Positions 33,904-46,424 of a DNA stretch of 64,000 nt are shown one piece after another. Both the position numbers and the translations under genes were made by a program. The DNA comes from Nematostella vectensis (taxonomy: Eukaryota; Cnidaria; Anthozoa; Actiniaria; Edwardsiidae): NCBI RefSeq assembly GCF_932526225.1, contig NC_064048.1, forward strand, positions 2,557,597-2,621,596, written 5' to 3'. Each line of letters starts with the position of its first letter. Positions within the stretch are counted from its first letter, which is position 1. The notes beneath the pieces were generated by a model. The model had not been told where the DNA came from and did no database searches. It was given only the letters and a program-made list of their open reading frames with translations.

Positions 33904-36900
33904 ATGGCTAGAGAGCAAAAAGACGTGGATAAACAATACAAACTTGTGGTTGTTGGAGGTGGTGGTGTTGGTAAAAGTGCACTGACTATCCAATTTATCC
34001 AGAGCCACTTTGTGAGCGATTACGACCCAACAATTGAGGATTCGTACCGAAAACAGTGTGTAATAGACGAAAGAGTGGCTCATTTAGATAGTAAGTATGC
34101 TATTCGTTTGATTTAGTGTATTTTTGTGTGGATATTTAGCTTAGAGTAGCTACAAATCAAACATTTATTTGCCACAAATCCCCCTATAGCGTGCGAGCTA
34201 GCTCGGCGTACCAGACTTGATTAAATTTACAGTTTCGAATGTTCGTTAATGGAACATTTTAATCGAGTAAAACGAGGCTGTGTGAGTACAATGCTGGTAC
34301 ACTGCAATAACGTAGGTGTTTGATGAAAATATTGCATGTGTATAGGAATTTCACGCGCCCAGATAAAGAGCTAGCTATTTTGATTCCCTCCTAAAACAAA
34401 ACCCTCTTGTTCGAAGCCTCTCAGTTTTAGCACACTCTTGTTTCCTCCTAAACTATCATTATTACTCGTGTTTTTTTTCTGGCGGGATTGTTTTTTAGAT
34501 AATCTCAGCTACAATATTTTATAGACCAAAGAAACAGAATACTCTATTAACAGACGTACACACATTGATTTATGTATTTATGCACCTAGAGATGTCTGTC
34601 TGTTGATAAAAAATGCCCATCACTTTAAAATTTATCTTCGACCAGATTATTTTCGGACAATTTGCTTAATCTTACATTATATTATACAGATTTCGCAACT
34701 ACCTGTTTCTGATATTACATTAATTTAGGTGTTGTCAATGTAGATTTTCATAACATAATACTCTTAATACCCCTTGAATTTTAAATGAATACACCCCATA
34801 ATACCCAAATTTTAGGCTTCGTATTTGATATTACGACTTTTAGAGTCTTAATTTAGAAGAAACTCTTATTTATAAGGCTTGTATTTCCTGAAGAATATCA
34901 GGAAATACAATATGTGTGCAATGGCTATTTACGTACTCTATTACTATTGCTATTTACATATTGTATCATGCCATTCACACACTCGGCGTTACACAAATAA
35001 TGTCCACTGTCAATATGTTTCCCCTAAAACATCCAATAGACCTTTAGTTCTTATTTAATTTTGTTTATTAGCTATAAATTGCACCATTCTGTTCATTCTA
35101 GATAGCTTTGTTATGATTTCCTGTGTTCAGTAATATTTCCCACACTTGGCATATTATAAACATGCATCATTATAGGACTGGTTCAGCATTAATGGAAAGC
35201 CTTCTCCCTTCTGCAGATTAAGTCATATTTTGTTTATTGTTATGTTACTTTGATATTTCTTTTCATTGCACAATCGTTCTGTAACCTATTGTCTTCAGGC
35301 AACTACCCCCCTAACCCTGCTAATCCAGTGTATTATTTTTTCAAGTACTTTGCCATATCAACAAATAAATGTTTTTCTTCATTGAGCTTATTACCCTTTG
35401 GTGTTTCAGGGTCATAAGGGGGTATTTTTGGTGATTCTTGAACAGACTTTATAGGTTTTTGTGAACTATGCAAGAGAAATGTATACCATCTCTTTGTGAT
35501 TCATGAGTGTGGAATATCAGGCCTGCAGCAAGGGAAATCTGGGTGTGGAAAGGACTACCCCTGAAAGGTGTCCTCGATTGATCCACTAAATTGATTCATT
35601 TGATATGCTTAATTGCCTTCCAGAATACTGTACAATTGCCAAAAATCATGAAAAAGCTACTGTACATAGATTCTGTTGGTATATTTTTCGGTATATTCAA
35701 ACATTTTTTTTATGAATTATGATTTTTCTTTTCACATTTATAATGTACGGGCTGATAAGGCTAAGGTAAAGCCATTACACCAATTTATGGTCTAGAAATT
35801 GTTAAATATTGATATATTTCAATTTATTTTAGTAATCATATCTCTGTTGTCTTCGATGCATTCCTTACATGGTGTGGTTACAGTATAAATTCTTATCAAA
35901 ATTTGGCAAAAATACATATATAATTGATGGTCCTTTCTTTGGTCGATTCTAACCAAAAAATATTCAGTTCCAAACAATTCAGTAAGGAATGGGGACCAAA
36001 TATATGCAGTTTTGCAGTAATAGGCTCAATTGCTAGATTCATGTTTTTTTTTCAATTTGTTTAAACAATTTTGTGATAGACACAGTTCAAAATATAGAGA
36101 CCACAAATAGATTGACAAGTTCAGTCTAAACTTTAGCCAATGGATTTTCTTATCTTGAATAACATTGACCACATCACTAATTCACATAGCTTAGAATGAT
36201 AATTCTCATATAATCTTATCAAAATATAAATATTAACAAGTTTTAGTGGCCCATTAAGCCTTTATTTAGCATTCTTAGTTTACTGAATTTCCTATAATCT
36301 GCTTACTGGCTGGGACTAGCTATTTTATCTCTGGTTCCTTCTGATACGCTTTTAAGTACAGTTAAAGCTGGTTACATTTGAATATTTTAGAATGTTGTGT
36401 GTTAACTACAGTACTCTTTCGTTTGAGCATTTAACGATAGCTTTAAATCCTTCTTTTTTTCTGGCTTATATTTATCAAAAAAAATAGATAAGGGCTTAAC
36501 TTTTTTTTTTCTTGTTTTCTAAATGAAAGACTAAATAGAATAATCAGAGCCACCCTTTCCAATTTCTAACAAAATTCACCTAATGCCTAACAACATGTAA
36601 CAATTAGGGCAATGAATGTACAGTTTTTATTTTTTTGTCTATGGATGTTAATCTTGAATTATTGTCTGTAAGCATTTGCAGCGCAGTTGGCAGAGTAGCG
36701 CCCTCTAGTGCCTCTCATGGCTGGGTTCCATTCCTTGTTCTGACATGAGTAGAGTTTGTTGGTTTCCGCCTTTTTTCTAAGGCCTTTCCTCACTCAACAT
36801 AACCAATAATTTTGGTCTAAGCAGTGTTCCATGGTTAGATATTAGCCGTATGGTGGCTGCCTTAGGCACCTTCTATGTCTTGACCAGACTATATCTGCAT

Positions 36901-39765
36901 CATAATAATTTAGCATTCCAGCTGCAAGAGAAGTGATAAACTTACCAATTTTATTGACTTATTTATTTATCTGACTAATTTCTACAAATCCTCCCCTTTC
37001 AGTTCTTGATACTGCAGGACAAGAGGTATGTACAAATTTGATAAAATGACTTATTTATCACTTTTATGATGAAGTATCTAAAGATTTTATTTGTTCAGTA
37101 AAAACACAGACAGCCAAACAGGCAGAGGGTCGGTTGGTTAGACAGACGGCCATTCAGCCAGGAGTAATGCATATCACTACGTACTGTAAAAGTATTTATT
37201 CATTATGTTATTATCTTTCAATTTGTAGGAGTTTAGTGCTATGCGAGAGCAGTACATGCGAAGCGGAGAGGGTTTCTTACTTGTCTTTTCAGTAACAGAT
37301 CGATCAAGGTATGCTACTGTGTTCATATGTACTAACAAGGCCCTACATAAACTTTTTAGCAATGAGCCATTGGCTCCTAAATGGTCAAATCTGGTTGCCA
37401 ACATGCAGTATTAAGTTGCCAATTTCTTTAAAGAAACTCTTGAATTGAGATATCTTTTTTTTAATTTTACAACTTGGGATACCTGTTGTTTTAATACTGT
37501 ATTACTTGGGATACCTGTGGTTATTATATAAAAAGGTATACCCTTGTGTACAGGGCTCCATGTCTCCCTTCCCAGAATTCTTTGTATTGTTGTTTTTATT
37601 AATTAAGGTTTTAAAGTAATGTGTAGTTCCAGAAAATACCCACACCCCCCTATTGAGGGGGTAGGAGGTATGAGCCCCCACCCCTCTGGAATTTCCAACT
37701 CCCTGGAAAAATAAATACAGTAACTGTTAAGGAAAAAGAGCATTTTACCCCCCTCCCCTCTGGAAATTCCTGGGCATTTGAACCCCCCACCCCGCTGGAA
37801 TTTCCAATCCCCTCAATGTGGGAGGTATGGATATTTTCTGGAAATACACAATACAGTAGCTATCATACAGATGCTTCAGCAACTCTTTCACTTTCTTCTA
37901 CAGTGGAACTTTGGCCTTTTAATATCTGCTTTATAAAAGTGTCTAAATATTTAGGACAGTTTTCCTTCTTTAAAAGGCCACTTTATAAAGAACACCAATC
38001 AATCACATTGTAACAAGAATTTTTTCTGATGAAAGCAATGCAAGCGAAGCATCCTGTCTTGTCTGAACTAGCCCCCTTTAAAATTTTCACTGATCTTTAT
38101 TTTTTTATCTCTTCCAGTTTTGAAGAAATAAACAAATTTTATAACCAAATCCTTAGAGTAAAAGATAGGTAAGTGATGCTTGTTATTTTGTTTACAGTAC
38201 AAAAAGTGTGATTATGGTTAATTAATTGTTTCTATCTGTTTTTTTTTTTTTTAGGACAGAATTTCCTATGATTATTTGTGGTAACAAATCTGATTTGGAA
38301 TATGAACGAACGGTAAGATTGCTCTGTACCCTTTTAATGTACAATATTATGGCAGGATTGAACTGAGCCATAGCAGGCCTTATAGTTTAGATTTTAGGAA
38401 ATTTTGGAAAGCTTGGAAAAATAGTAAAAACTATGGAATTGCTAAAATAACCACCCAGTTTCATCAAACAACAATTTATCTCCTTTTATTTCAATTACAA
38501 AAATGATGTACAGTATCACATTGAGCAGAGGGTAATGGATTGAAAAAAGAACTCTCAGGTTTCCATAAAGGCTCTTTATTTACTCAAACCTTGAAATTGC
38601 ATAACGTTAGCTCGTCAGCAGATTGGGGCCTCTCACCTCTGCTGATACGTGTGCGTTTCACTGTCAAGACATGGATAGTATCTTTCTGTTTCTCGGCCTT
38701 GAATTTGGGCTGTATTTGAGCTTACTAGAAGCTTGTGTTCCTCAGTTCCTCCAGGATGGGCTATTCTTAATTTTAATATTAGGACTTGAAAGGGCCTGGA
38801 TTACATAGGATGCTCTAAAACACATTAGCTTAACTACATAATGATCATTTCATGGAAAATTGGTTACTTTCTGCTTTTAATACTTGGTTGAAAACTAAAA
38901 AGCAGGGAGATTTTATGTTGGTTCAGTCCCACAGTATTGAATGTAAACAGTGCGCCTGACTGGGGCTCTTTAATGTTTTTCATAATCCCAGGTTTCTACA
39001 GCAGAGGGCCAAGAACTTGCAAGGCAGTTGAGAGTAAGTATTCTTTGCTAATGGCCACAGGTAGCCCAGAGTGTTAGCACGTCAGCGTATGGGGCTTCTC
39101 ACCACAGGTGACCCAGTTTGTTAGCATGTCAGCGTATGGGGCCTCTCACCACAAGTGGCCCAGTGTGTTTAACGTGTCAGCTTATGGACCTCTTATCTCT
39201 TTCAAATGGCACTTCCCTTTGTGTCCGGAGCCAGACTTTACTCAATATTACACACATTGTTAACATATTTTTGACATGTTGTTTCTTTTGTTTTTCAACC
39301 AGATACAATACTTGGAAACTAGTGCAAAGCAGAGGACGAATGTCGACCAGGCATTCCATGACCTTGTTCGTGCAATACGGTGAGCTATAAATGCCCCATG
39401 TTCTGTTAAAGAATGTCGATCAACCACTCCTTTGTTATATTTTTTATGTTTATTATAATATGTACAACAGTTTATTTGCAAGAAAACTACAAAATATCAA
39501 TCCCCAATGAAGTCTGATACGTTATTGACAATAATTGATAGAAAATATCTTGGTTACTTGCTTGAATTAGCCAATGAAAATGGATGCTTTGTGTGACTCT
39601 GAAATGTGCGGGGGCGTAAATACTTGAAATCTTTGTATTTTTGCATTACATTAAAATGCTTCCATTCACATGAACTCCGTCCCATTTATTTTTAGGCGAT
39701 TCACAGTAGCGACTGAGGCCCCACCCAAAGACAAGAAGTCAGGCAAAAAGTGTACAATTCTATAG
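33904..39765 (+). CDS. RRAS2: R-Ras family small GTPase
   Basis: Eight exons: 33904-34090, 37003-37025, 37229-37308, 38118-38168, 38255-38312, 38992-39033, 39303-39379, 39696-39765 (TAG). All junctions are GT-AG and keep phase; the product is 195 residues. Visible motifs: P-loop [11 protein letters not shown], switch [11 protein letters not shown], switch II DTAGQEEF, NKSD for guanine specificity, and ETSAK. The P-loop sequence, FSVTDRSSFEE and ILRVKDR fit R-Ras/TC21 better than classical Ras or M-Ras. The C-terminus is a lysine-rich tail ending CTIL; Leu in the last place predicts geranylgeranylation and plasma-membrane anchoring. The family controls integrin affinity, adhesion and PI3K signalling in other animals. 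The first intron is nearly 3 kb. The subfamily member is inferred (RRAS or RRAS2), but family membership is certain. Confidence 0.95.
36678..36790 (+). repeat. Possible tRNA-derived SINE fragment in R-Ras intron 1
   Basis: GCGCAGTTGGCAGAGTAGCG resembles a polymerase III A box and CTGGGTTCCATTCC, 50 bp on, resembles a B box. No oligo-A tail or target duplication was found, so this is tentative. Confidence 0.3.
37627..37851. mobile_element. MITE with TTCCAGAAAATA ends in R-Ras intron
   Basis: Begins TTCCAGAAAATACCCAC and ends with the inverse TATTTTCTGGAA. The interior repeats a CCCCTCTGGAATTTCC motif in C-rich context. It lies in the intron between R-Ras exons 3 and 4. Confidence 0.65.
39062..39185. 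repeat. Short tandem repeat, about 53 bp x 2-3, in R-Ras intron
   Basis: Copies of CCCAGTGTGTTAGCATGTCAG-like sequence followed by TATGGGGCCTCTCACCACA. A related single copy occurs near 38605-38635. Confidence 0.7.
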
Positions 39766-39849
39766 AGTGACCAAAGCCTTACATATGTTTCTTGCCTGTA
39801 ATCACTACGATGCTGTTGGCAGCACTAAGCCTAATCAGGCGTTATGACT

Positions 39850-41490
39850 GGGTTTCCTGTGGCGGGTTCTCACATGTGTGACATCACAGGAAATAATTAA
39901 GCTCGTCCCAGACCTCTCACCATCTCTTCAAGCACAGGAAGCCTTATTGGGTCTTGGCTGGGCAATAGCATCTACTCAGCAGAATGCTTGCCGAACCTTT
40001 CCTTTTTTCATGTCAAAGATTTCAAATTACAGAACAATGGTTATTTTGGTAAGGGAAAGCTGTGGTCCAAGGAATAATTTATTTGTTATCAGGAAGGGAT
40101 TGTCATTTCTGACGTACCTCTAAAATCATGCATTGATATTTTTAGTCTTTGAAAAAGGGGGGAAGATTTGGCTCGAACCCTGTGTAATAATCAGTGAATT
40201 GAATCACAAAAGCTTCTTTTGTTTGGTAGAACGAATCATGATGAAAACAGAGCTGATAAGAAAGGTGTCCCGCGGAAATTGTTTTTTTCATCGGGGTAAA
40301 GCCAAGGATTTATTATCCCGGTACAGTTTTCCGTCTAAAATGCTATGGAATTAAATAAGGTAAACCAGTCTGCCATTCTATGCTCCCAAATAATCCAAAG
40401 TCATGCAAAGGATGTTAACATTTCGCTAAATCAATCAAGAAGATGATATATTTTAACCAAGTTGTTTTTGAAGTATCAGATTTCAGTCGTGATTTTTTGT
40501 CCAGCTCTCGTGCAAGTAGATTGTCGTATTTGTAAACAATACCCAAAGAGTAGCTGATCTGCACTAAAAAGACTCTAAGAAGACCATTTCCTAGCTAAAT
40601 ACCAAGTGTGAAAAAGCATCCATTTCCATCGGCTGGTTTGGGAAAGCTATTTGTGATTTTTTAGATTTTTTTTTTATTGAATTCCGTAAATCGTGAAATA
40701 TTAAACATTGTTTGAAGGTGGTTATTTTGAGATTTCGTCACATATTTTTTCCAATATTGGAAAAAAACAATGAAATAGGTGTGGCTCTTTTAAGTCCTTG
40801 CAACCGACCTTACAGACAATGTTTTTTAAATCATATTTAATTAATCAAAATATTTTTTATTAAATTAATTTCTAAATAATGGACATCATCAAAAATATCT
40901 ATGCATTTTACGTTTTATCAATAGAATAGAGTCGTTTGTGCGTAGAATGGAGTGAACTTCACAGCTATTTACGCGGATTTATTTCCCTACACCTTGCAAT
41001 GATGTTAATCGCGGCACGGAAATTTCGTCTCACCATTCGGGCACAGAGACTTAGAGGGTTCCCCCCCTTGTTGGGCGTGGCAGATTTGGTATCTTGAAGG
41101 GTAGGAAATTAAGAGTAGCTAACAGGTCTCAGGTTCTTGTGATAAGATTTAATTTTAAAATATATTCTCTTACAGTATATACGAAATACAGAAGGCTATT
41201 TATCAGTATTTGAGTAGTGTGTGGGATGTTAGAGTGTTTACAAGATTGATTTAAATTCTTGTACTATAAACACTGTGATTGCAGACGCGGTGACCGCGCG
41301 CAAATCAAACAAACAGTCACAAATATTAACAGTTTTCAGATTCGGAAAAGAAAGTTATTTACCGGCTTTCACTGTTTCCTAACGCTCGGTCGTAGTTTTT
41401 CTTAATACGACCCCCCCCCCCCCCCCCCCCAGCAGGTAAATAACATATATTTTTTCTTGGTGGTCAAGATCTCCCCTTATTTTTCTTCGA
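39850..41490. other. Gene-free stretch downstream of R-Ras
   Basis: Probably begins with the R-Ras 3' UTR. It holds a CACAGGAA-type repeat at about 39850-39950 and one copy of the AAGCATCCATTTCCATCGGCT dispersed repeat near 40612. The long C-run is at 41410-41431. I see no other exons. Confidence 0.5.
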
Positions 41491-41497
41491 CCAACAG

Positions 41498-41837
41498 ACA
41501 GTGCTGAAAAACCCAAGACTAGTTCCAGTACCGCGCGGTTGAACCAGCCTTTTTGGTTTAAAATGGCGGCTTTTTACTGGCGAACCGTCACATTTTGGCG
41601 AATGCTAAGATAACTAGCGAAAAGCTAAGGCTAAAATTTCCTTTATGACTCCCTCATTATTACACAAATCTGTCATCTTTTTTACAGTATGGTATGGCAC
41701 AGTATGGTTAACGCTGTACAGTAAGTCAAAACAGCGACCGAAGTCAGCCATTCGTACCTTTACTCGAACGATTCAACACTGAGATTTTGTTTGTTTTCGC
41801 CAGAACACGCGCATGCGCATACGTTATTCAGCACTGT
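41498..41837. mobile_element. MITE-like element, family ACAGTGCTGAA, copy 2
   Basis: Same ends and interior as 124-460, same orientation, with scattered substitutions and small indels. The pair supports a mobile family. Confidence 0.75.
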
Positions 41838-42871
41838 CCGTCCAACGCTATTTGTGTCTCGCTCCTGGCTCCCGCTGTTTGCTGGGTTAGATAGTAGCAG
41901 TGTTAATATAGATTCATATGAAATTGATCTTAAGTACTCCAAAAAGCGAAATCCTCCTCTTCTCATACGACTGCCCACCTTGTACCCTTTTCTCTAGAAT
42001 CGGAGCACAACCGAGGAGCTGTCAATTTTGCCTTAGAAAGAATTCGATACACAGTTCCATGCGGCGCTCAGAGTGGCGACAGACCGGCAATCAGGAGACC
42101 AGTGTTGTACTCCTGTATTTCAGATTTCTAAACATTGCTGGTAACTCGGCGTTGTCCTTTTCTTGAAATAAAATTGGTGCACATGCTGTCGCGTGATTTT
42201 CATAGAATTTTTCCTGAGTCCGCACTCCTAGTGCTGGATAGTTATTTTCTCGTTTTGTTTTGTTGACTTTTTTTGCATTTTTTATTTCATTTTGTTTGTC
42301 ATTTTGACGTGTTTTCTTATTTTTACAAGCTAAAGTTTTGTGCTTTTTATTAGCATATGAAGCATTTTTAGCTTGTCTTCAGCCTTTCACAAAAATATGT
42401 CAGTCCCTAACGGCATTATTGACCTTTTTTCTCCCCCCCCCCCCCCCCCCCCGAAATTTCTTCCCTTTTATTTCATTAATTCATGTTTGCATGTATTATT
42501 TGTTCAAGGCCATTTATTAGAATAATGAAATTATTACATGAGTTTAATCTTCAGGGTTTCTGGTTCTGGATAGTTGTTAATCCAAATAAGATAATAATTG
42601 TCACGAAATTTGCTAATTTGGTGTTAAAATATGTTTTAAAGTGACTTTTTATGATGATGATAAAAGTTCATTTATAGCGTTTTTCTTTCTTTAAAGCAGG
42701 TGGTATTATGTCATGATTATTCTAATGATGTTAAACTTGACTAATTGAGCAGTTTACATCTGTCACTTTGGCATAAATACGTAAGAAGACAAACACGAAC
42801 AAATTAGTTTACTCCAAACCTATCTCTTCTAGCTGTCGTTTGAAGAATACCGCAAGAGCGCTCTCCAAAGC

Positions 42872-45800
42872 ATGAAATACAAGGTAACATTCCTCTTTTT
42901 TATTTTCGGTTATATTTCTCTCGCCTGCTGTGAAAAAGATCGCCAATTTGGTGATCTAAATGAAAATGGAGAGACGCGAGGAATGGGAGTTATGGATACA
43001 TTGAGCCAGGCAACTGTCGAAAAACAAGCTCTTGTGCGGGAAATTGTAGCGACATCCCTTAGGGAAGATTTACAAATTCTTCTTGATAACAAGAAAAACA
43101 GAAAGAAAGAGCGAATTGAAAATGTTATTGAGTCAGTGACAAGTGAAAACAATTACGACCTGAACAAGCTATCCAAAGATGTCAAAAAAGGCCATTTGAG
43201 CGCTTTTCCAAGTTGCAACGATGAGGTGTATCCATTTAAAGAGAGGAAAATCATAAAGGACCGGGTAAAACATGAAAAAACCGAGCTTTCTGAGAAGGGT
43301 TCCGAGCAAGGCGTCGATGTGTATGATGGCAGTTCAACAGCTAAGAGTTCTTCGAAAATGCCACTTAAAAGAGAAGAAGACGCAGGCCATAGCTTATCCA
43401 TAAAAAGGCTAACTAAAGAGACTGAACCAACACCTGCAATCAAGGACCATGAAAGTCAATTAGCGAAGACGGCGAAGAGAGCTATTAATCTGAATATCGG
43501 AACAAATGAAATAATAACCCAGGCTCCATCAAGCCCAATTAAACCACAAAACTCAGAGATTCGTGAAAAAATAATTTACAAGATAAGTAAGACAAATGTT
43601 GGAGATGATACATTTATTTTCGCTGCAGCTAAGACCTATGAACCAGAACGACAATTAGAGAGATCTAACAAGAATCAGAATGAAGCAACTGGAGAAGCTA
43701 CATCTGCTTTTTCTATTGGCAGTTTCAAGCCTGCTTATAGAGTAAGAAGGGATTTTGCAATTCCTCCATCGGTACCGTGCTCGAACGAGAAATTGTCCTG
43801 CAAGAACCGATGTCAATTGGAGCGGAGCAAGGGACAAACTGACCAAGAGGTACGCTGCTTCTGCGATCCGTACTGCAACATTTATGAAGACTGTTGTTTT
43901 GACTATGCGTTCGAATGCGTGGGAAACTCAACACTACCGACACAGGAAAACGAAGAGTGGAGTTGCTTGGATGAACGGAATGAGAACGGTGGGATCTGGA
44001 TGATAAATTCATGTCCACAAGGATGGAAGGATAGTGCTGTAAATCAAAGCTGTGAGTTAGACTGGTTGGAAGATCTTAACTACGACAACTATAAGGACCG
44101 TCTTGCGGTCGCTTCCAGCGACGGGAGAACATTCAGAAATAGATTTTGTGGGCTTTGTCATGGTCTTCCAGTGGAAAATTTGTCCTTTTATGGACTCTTT
44201 TTCGTTTGCTCCCTCACGCCGCTAAAAGGATCAACGCAATCTGAGGCTTTACAGTTTCTCTTTGAATATTGCTCACAACCTTACCAAACACCCAAAGAAG
44301 GCATGTACCGACGATATTGCATTGATAAGGTGCCAAATTGTTACCAAGGCAACGCCCCTCAAAACAATTCGTTGAGTGAAAAGTGTCAATCTACAGTTCA
44401 CGGTATTGTATTTGAGCAAACGCAAAATAGGATAAACTACAAGAATAAATATTGTGCTTATTGCAATGGGGTTTTTAATATCGCGTGTGGGCCGGCCAAA
44501 GGGTTTTCTCGAGGAGTGGCTGGACAAGGAAAGTCGATCTCTGTCCTGATGGATCTCGGCGGGGAATCGAGTGGATCGCGACAAGTGAATGTCCAATGCT
44601 CAGAGGGCTTAGTGTACGATGTTTACTTAGAAACCTGCAGATCGGGGTATTCGCCGAGTATTCTTATGTCGACCGAGCGGAAATTTAGAGTACGGTTGTG
44701 GCTAAAGTGCAGCAAGGCTATTCCTTTTTCAGCCACAAATGAAGAGTTTATGTGGTCCATAACATCGAAATACGGCCTTGAAAACACTACAGTAAAAAAC
44801 GGAGAGTTTGTCAAGAAATCATTTGAGCCATTTTATACCGCCTCATTCGATCTTTCCATAAGTTCAAGTAATGATAGCTCCGCCCTTCACGAGATCCTTA
44901 ATTTCGAGAAGCCGTTTTCCCTGTTGATCAACAATGAAACCTTCATAGTTTTAAAAGCCTCTAAAAGAACTATGTCATGCAATGACCTCGATGTTTTCTC
45001 GGGGAAGGAATACACGTTTTTACCTTATTCACACCAAGTATTTATTAATATCACCGAAGAAACACTCAATGAAGGGGAATACTTTGCAAACATTTCAGCG
45101 GGAATAGATCAAACTGTTCTACTGTCTGGTCCAGTCCAAGTTTGCCGATTTGTTAACTGCTCCAGCCCAATGATCGCTCTTCAGAAAGACGAGTATGACT
45201 TACTGAAGAACCGGTCTGTGTTCCACAAGGCATCTGGAACTATGCATAAGCGAAAGGATTACTTAAACATCAACAACACAGTCTTCATTTGCACGAGTTT
45301 CAGCAGAGACTACATTAGCCCCGTCCCTAACAATGCTGAGAAAGTTCTTGTGATATTAACTTATGTTGGGTTCTCCCTGTCTATTTCTTTCCTTCTCGTA
45401 TTCCTGGTCACTTTCTCGATTTTCCAGGAACTCAGGACACTTCCTGGAATACACGTGATGAATCTCGCGACGTCGCTTTTGGCTGCTCATATGCTTTGGC
45501 TTGCTGGATCTGGACAGACTGAGGATCATTCCGCCTGTCAGATAATTGCTATTGCGCTGCATTACTCCTTCCTTTCCTCGTTCACATGGATGTCAGTCAT
45601 AGCATTCGACACTTGGCGGGCTTTCTCAAGCAAAACCCGACGACACAACAACGTTATAAATTGGAAGCGTGTTGGCCGCGTGATAGCGCTTGGCTGGCTC
45701 CCTCCTCTCGGTTTCGTTATTCTATGCGTTGCTCTTGACCAATCAGGAACCGTTACCATTGACTATGGCGGTGCCAAAGGCTGCTGGATAAATAATAAAT

Positions 45801-46213
45801 GGTCAAACATATTCTTCTTTGCTGTCCCTGTTCTTGGTCTGCTGATATGGAATATCGTGTTTTTCGTCCTAACTGTTGTTGCAATAAGAAAGGTGATGAA
45901 GCAATCGTCTATGGCCCAAGACAAGGAGTCGTATCGTAATGACCTTGTTATCTACGCTAAGATAGCATCTCTGATGGGATTCACGTGGTTGTTTGGGTTC
46001 TTGGCGCCATTCACAACGTATTTTCTCATGTTCCCGTTTGTCATCTGCAATTCCCTTCAAGGGGTCTTCATCGCAGTTGCTTTCCTTATGAATGGAAAGG
46101 TAAAGAAATTGTACTGTAACCTAATGAAGAAGAGTGATAGTACTAACTCTTTATCAAACTCGACGAAGCATAGACGATACAATTCGAATAGATCAGAGGA
46201 GACCCAGATTTAA
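42872..46213 (+). CDS. Class-B (Methuselah/adhesion-like) GPCR with somatomedin-B domain, single exon
   Basis: An uninterrupted frame of 1113 codons starts ATG at 42872 with a signal peptide (residues 1-20, VTFLFFIFGYISLACC). Residues 21-300 are charged and low in cysteine, with no domain I recognise. A somatomedin-B domain spans about 303-349 (CSNEKLSCKNRC ... CFCDPYCNIYEDCC). A large cysteine-containing ectodomain follows to about 825. Seven membrane segments lie between about 826 and 1075, with class-B marks: a Cys before TM3 (SACQII), a Cys in loop 2 (KGCWIN), and TM6 FTWLFGFLAPF. There is no GPS cleavage motif, so it is not a typical adhesion GPCR; Methuselah-like receptors are the best match. 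The C-terminal tail is short and Ser/Lys-rich. The lack of introns contrasts with its neighbours and suggests a retrocopy origin or lineage-wide intron loss. Confidence 0.9.
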   Translation: MKYKVTFLFFIFGYISLACCEKDRQFGDLNENGETRGMGVMDTLSQATVEKQALVREIVATSLREDLQILLDNKKNRKKERIENVIESVTSENNYDLNKLSKDVKKGHLSAFPSCNDEVYPFKERKIIKDRVKHEKTELSEKGSEQGVDVYDGSSTAKSSSKMPLKREEDAGHSLSIKRLTKETEPTPAIKDHESQLAKTAKRAINLNIGTNEIITQAPSSPIKPQNSEIREKIIYKISKTNVGDDTFIFAAAKTYEPERQLERSNKNQNEATGEATSAFSIGSFKPAYRVRRDFAIPPSVPCSNEKLSCKNRCQLERSKGQTDQEVRCFCDPYCNIYEDCCFDYAFECVGNSTLPTQENEEWSCLDERNENGGIWMINSCPQGWKDSAVNQSCELDWLEDLNYDNYKDRLAVASSDGRTFRNRFCGLCHGLPVENLSFYGLFFVCSLTPLKGSTQSEALQFLFEYCSQPYQTPKEGMYRRYCIDKVPNCYQGNAPQNNSLSEKCQSTVHGIVFEQTQNRINYKNKYCAYCNGVFNIACGPAKGFSRGVAGQGKSISVLMDLGGESSGSRQVNVQCSEGLVYDVYLETCRSGYSPSILMSTERKFRVRLWLKCSKAIPFSATNEEFMWSITSKYGLENTTVKNGEFVKKSFEPFYTASFDLSISSSNDSSALHEILNFEKPFSLLINNETFIVLKASKRTMSCNDLDVFSGKEYTFLPYSHQVFINITEETLNEGEYFANISAGIDQTVLLSGPVQVCRFVNCSSPMIALQKDEYDLLKNRSVFHKASGTMHKRKDYLNINNTVFICTSFSRDYISPVPNNAEKVLVILTYVGFSLSISFLLVFLVTFSIFQELRTLPGIHVMNLATSLLAAHMLWLAGSGQTEDHSACQIIAIALHYSFLSSFTWMSVIAFDTWRAFSSKTRRHNNVINWKRVGRVIALGWLPPLGFVILCVALDQSGTVTIDYGGAKGCWINNKWSNIFFFAVPVLGLLIWNIVFFVLTVVAIRKVMKQSSMAQDKESYRNDLVIYAKIASLMGFTWLFGFLAPFTTYFLMFPFVICNSLQGVFIAVAFLMNGKVKKLYCNLMKKSDSTNSLSNSTKHRRYNSNRSEETQI

Positions 46214-46333
46214 GTTAATATAAAAAAAAGTATCAAAAAATAGTGGTAGTATTTTAGTTGATAGTTTGCCCAAACACTTCTACTTGTTTACTTATAGCTC
46301 AGCCAGTTTGTTGCTATTAACGTCCTCTTTTAA

Positions 46334-46405
46334 GATTCACCCAGCTCTCTTTAATTCCAAATTATGTTTAAACATAATTTGGAATTAAAGAGAGCTGGGT
46401 GAATC
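46334..46405. repeat. 72-bp perfect palindrome
   Basis: Arms of 36 bp meet with no spacer at GTTT/AAAC (centre between 46369 and 46370). Every base pairs from 46334 (GATTCACCCAGC) to 46405. It starts 120 bp after the stop codon of the somatomedin-B receptor and adjoins the 33-bp minisatellite. In RNA it would form a perfect 36-bp hairpin. Confidence 0.97.
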
Positions 46406-46424
46406 CAAGAGCGTTGAAGTATGA

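Noticed and set aside
34600-36600. Search for a gene inside the first R-Ras intron
   Set aside because: Long AT-rich sequence without open frames or splice-bounded coding stretches on either strand; treated as plain intron.
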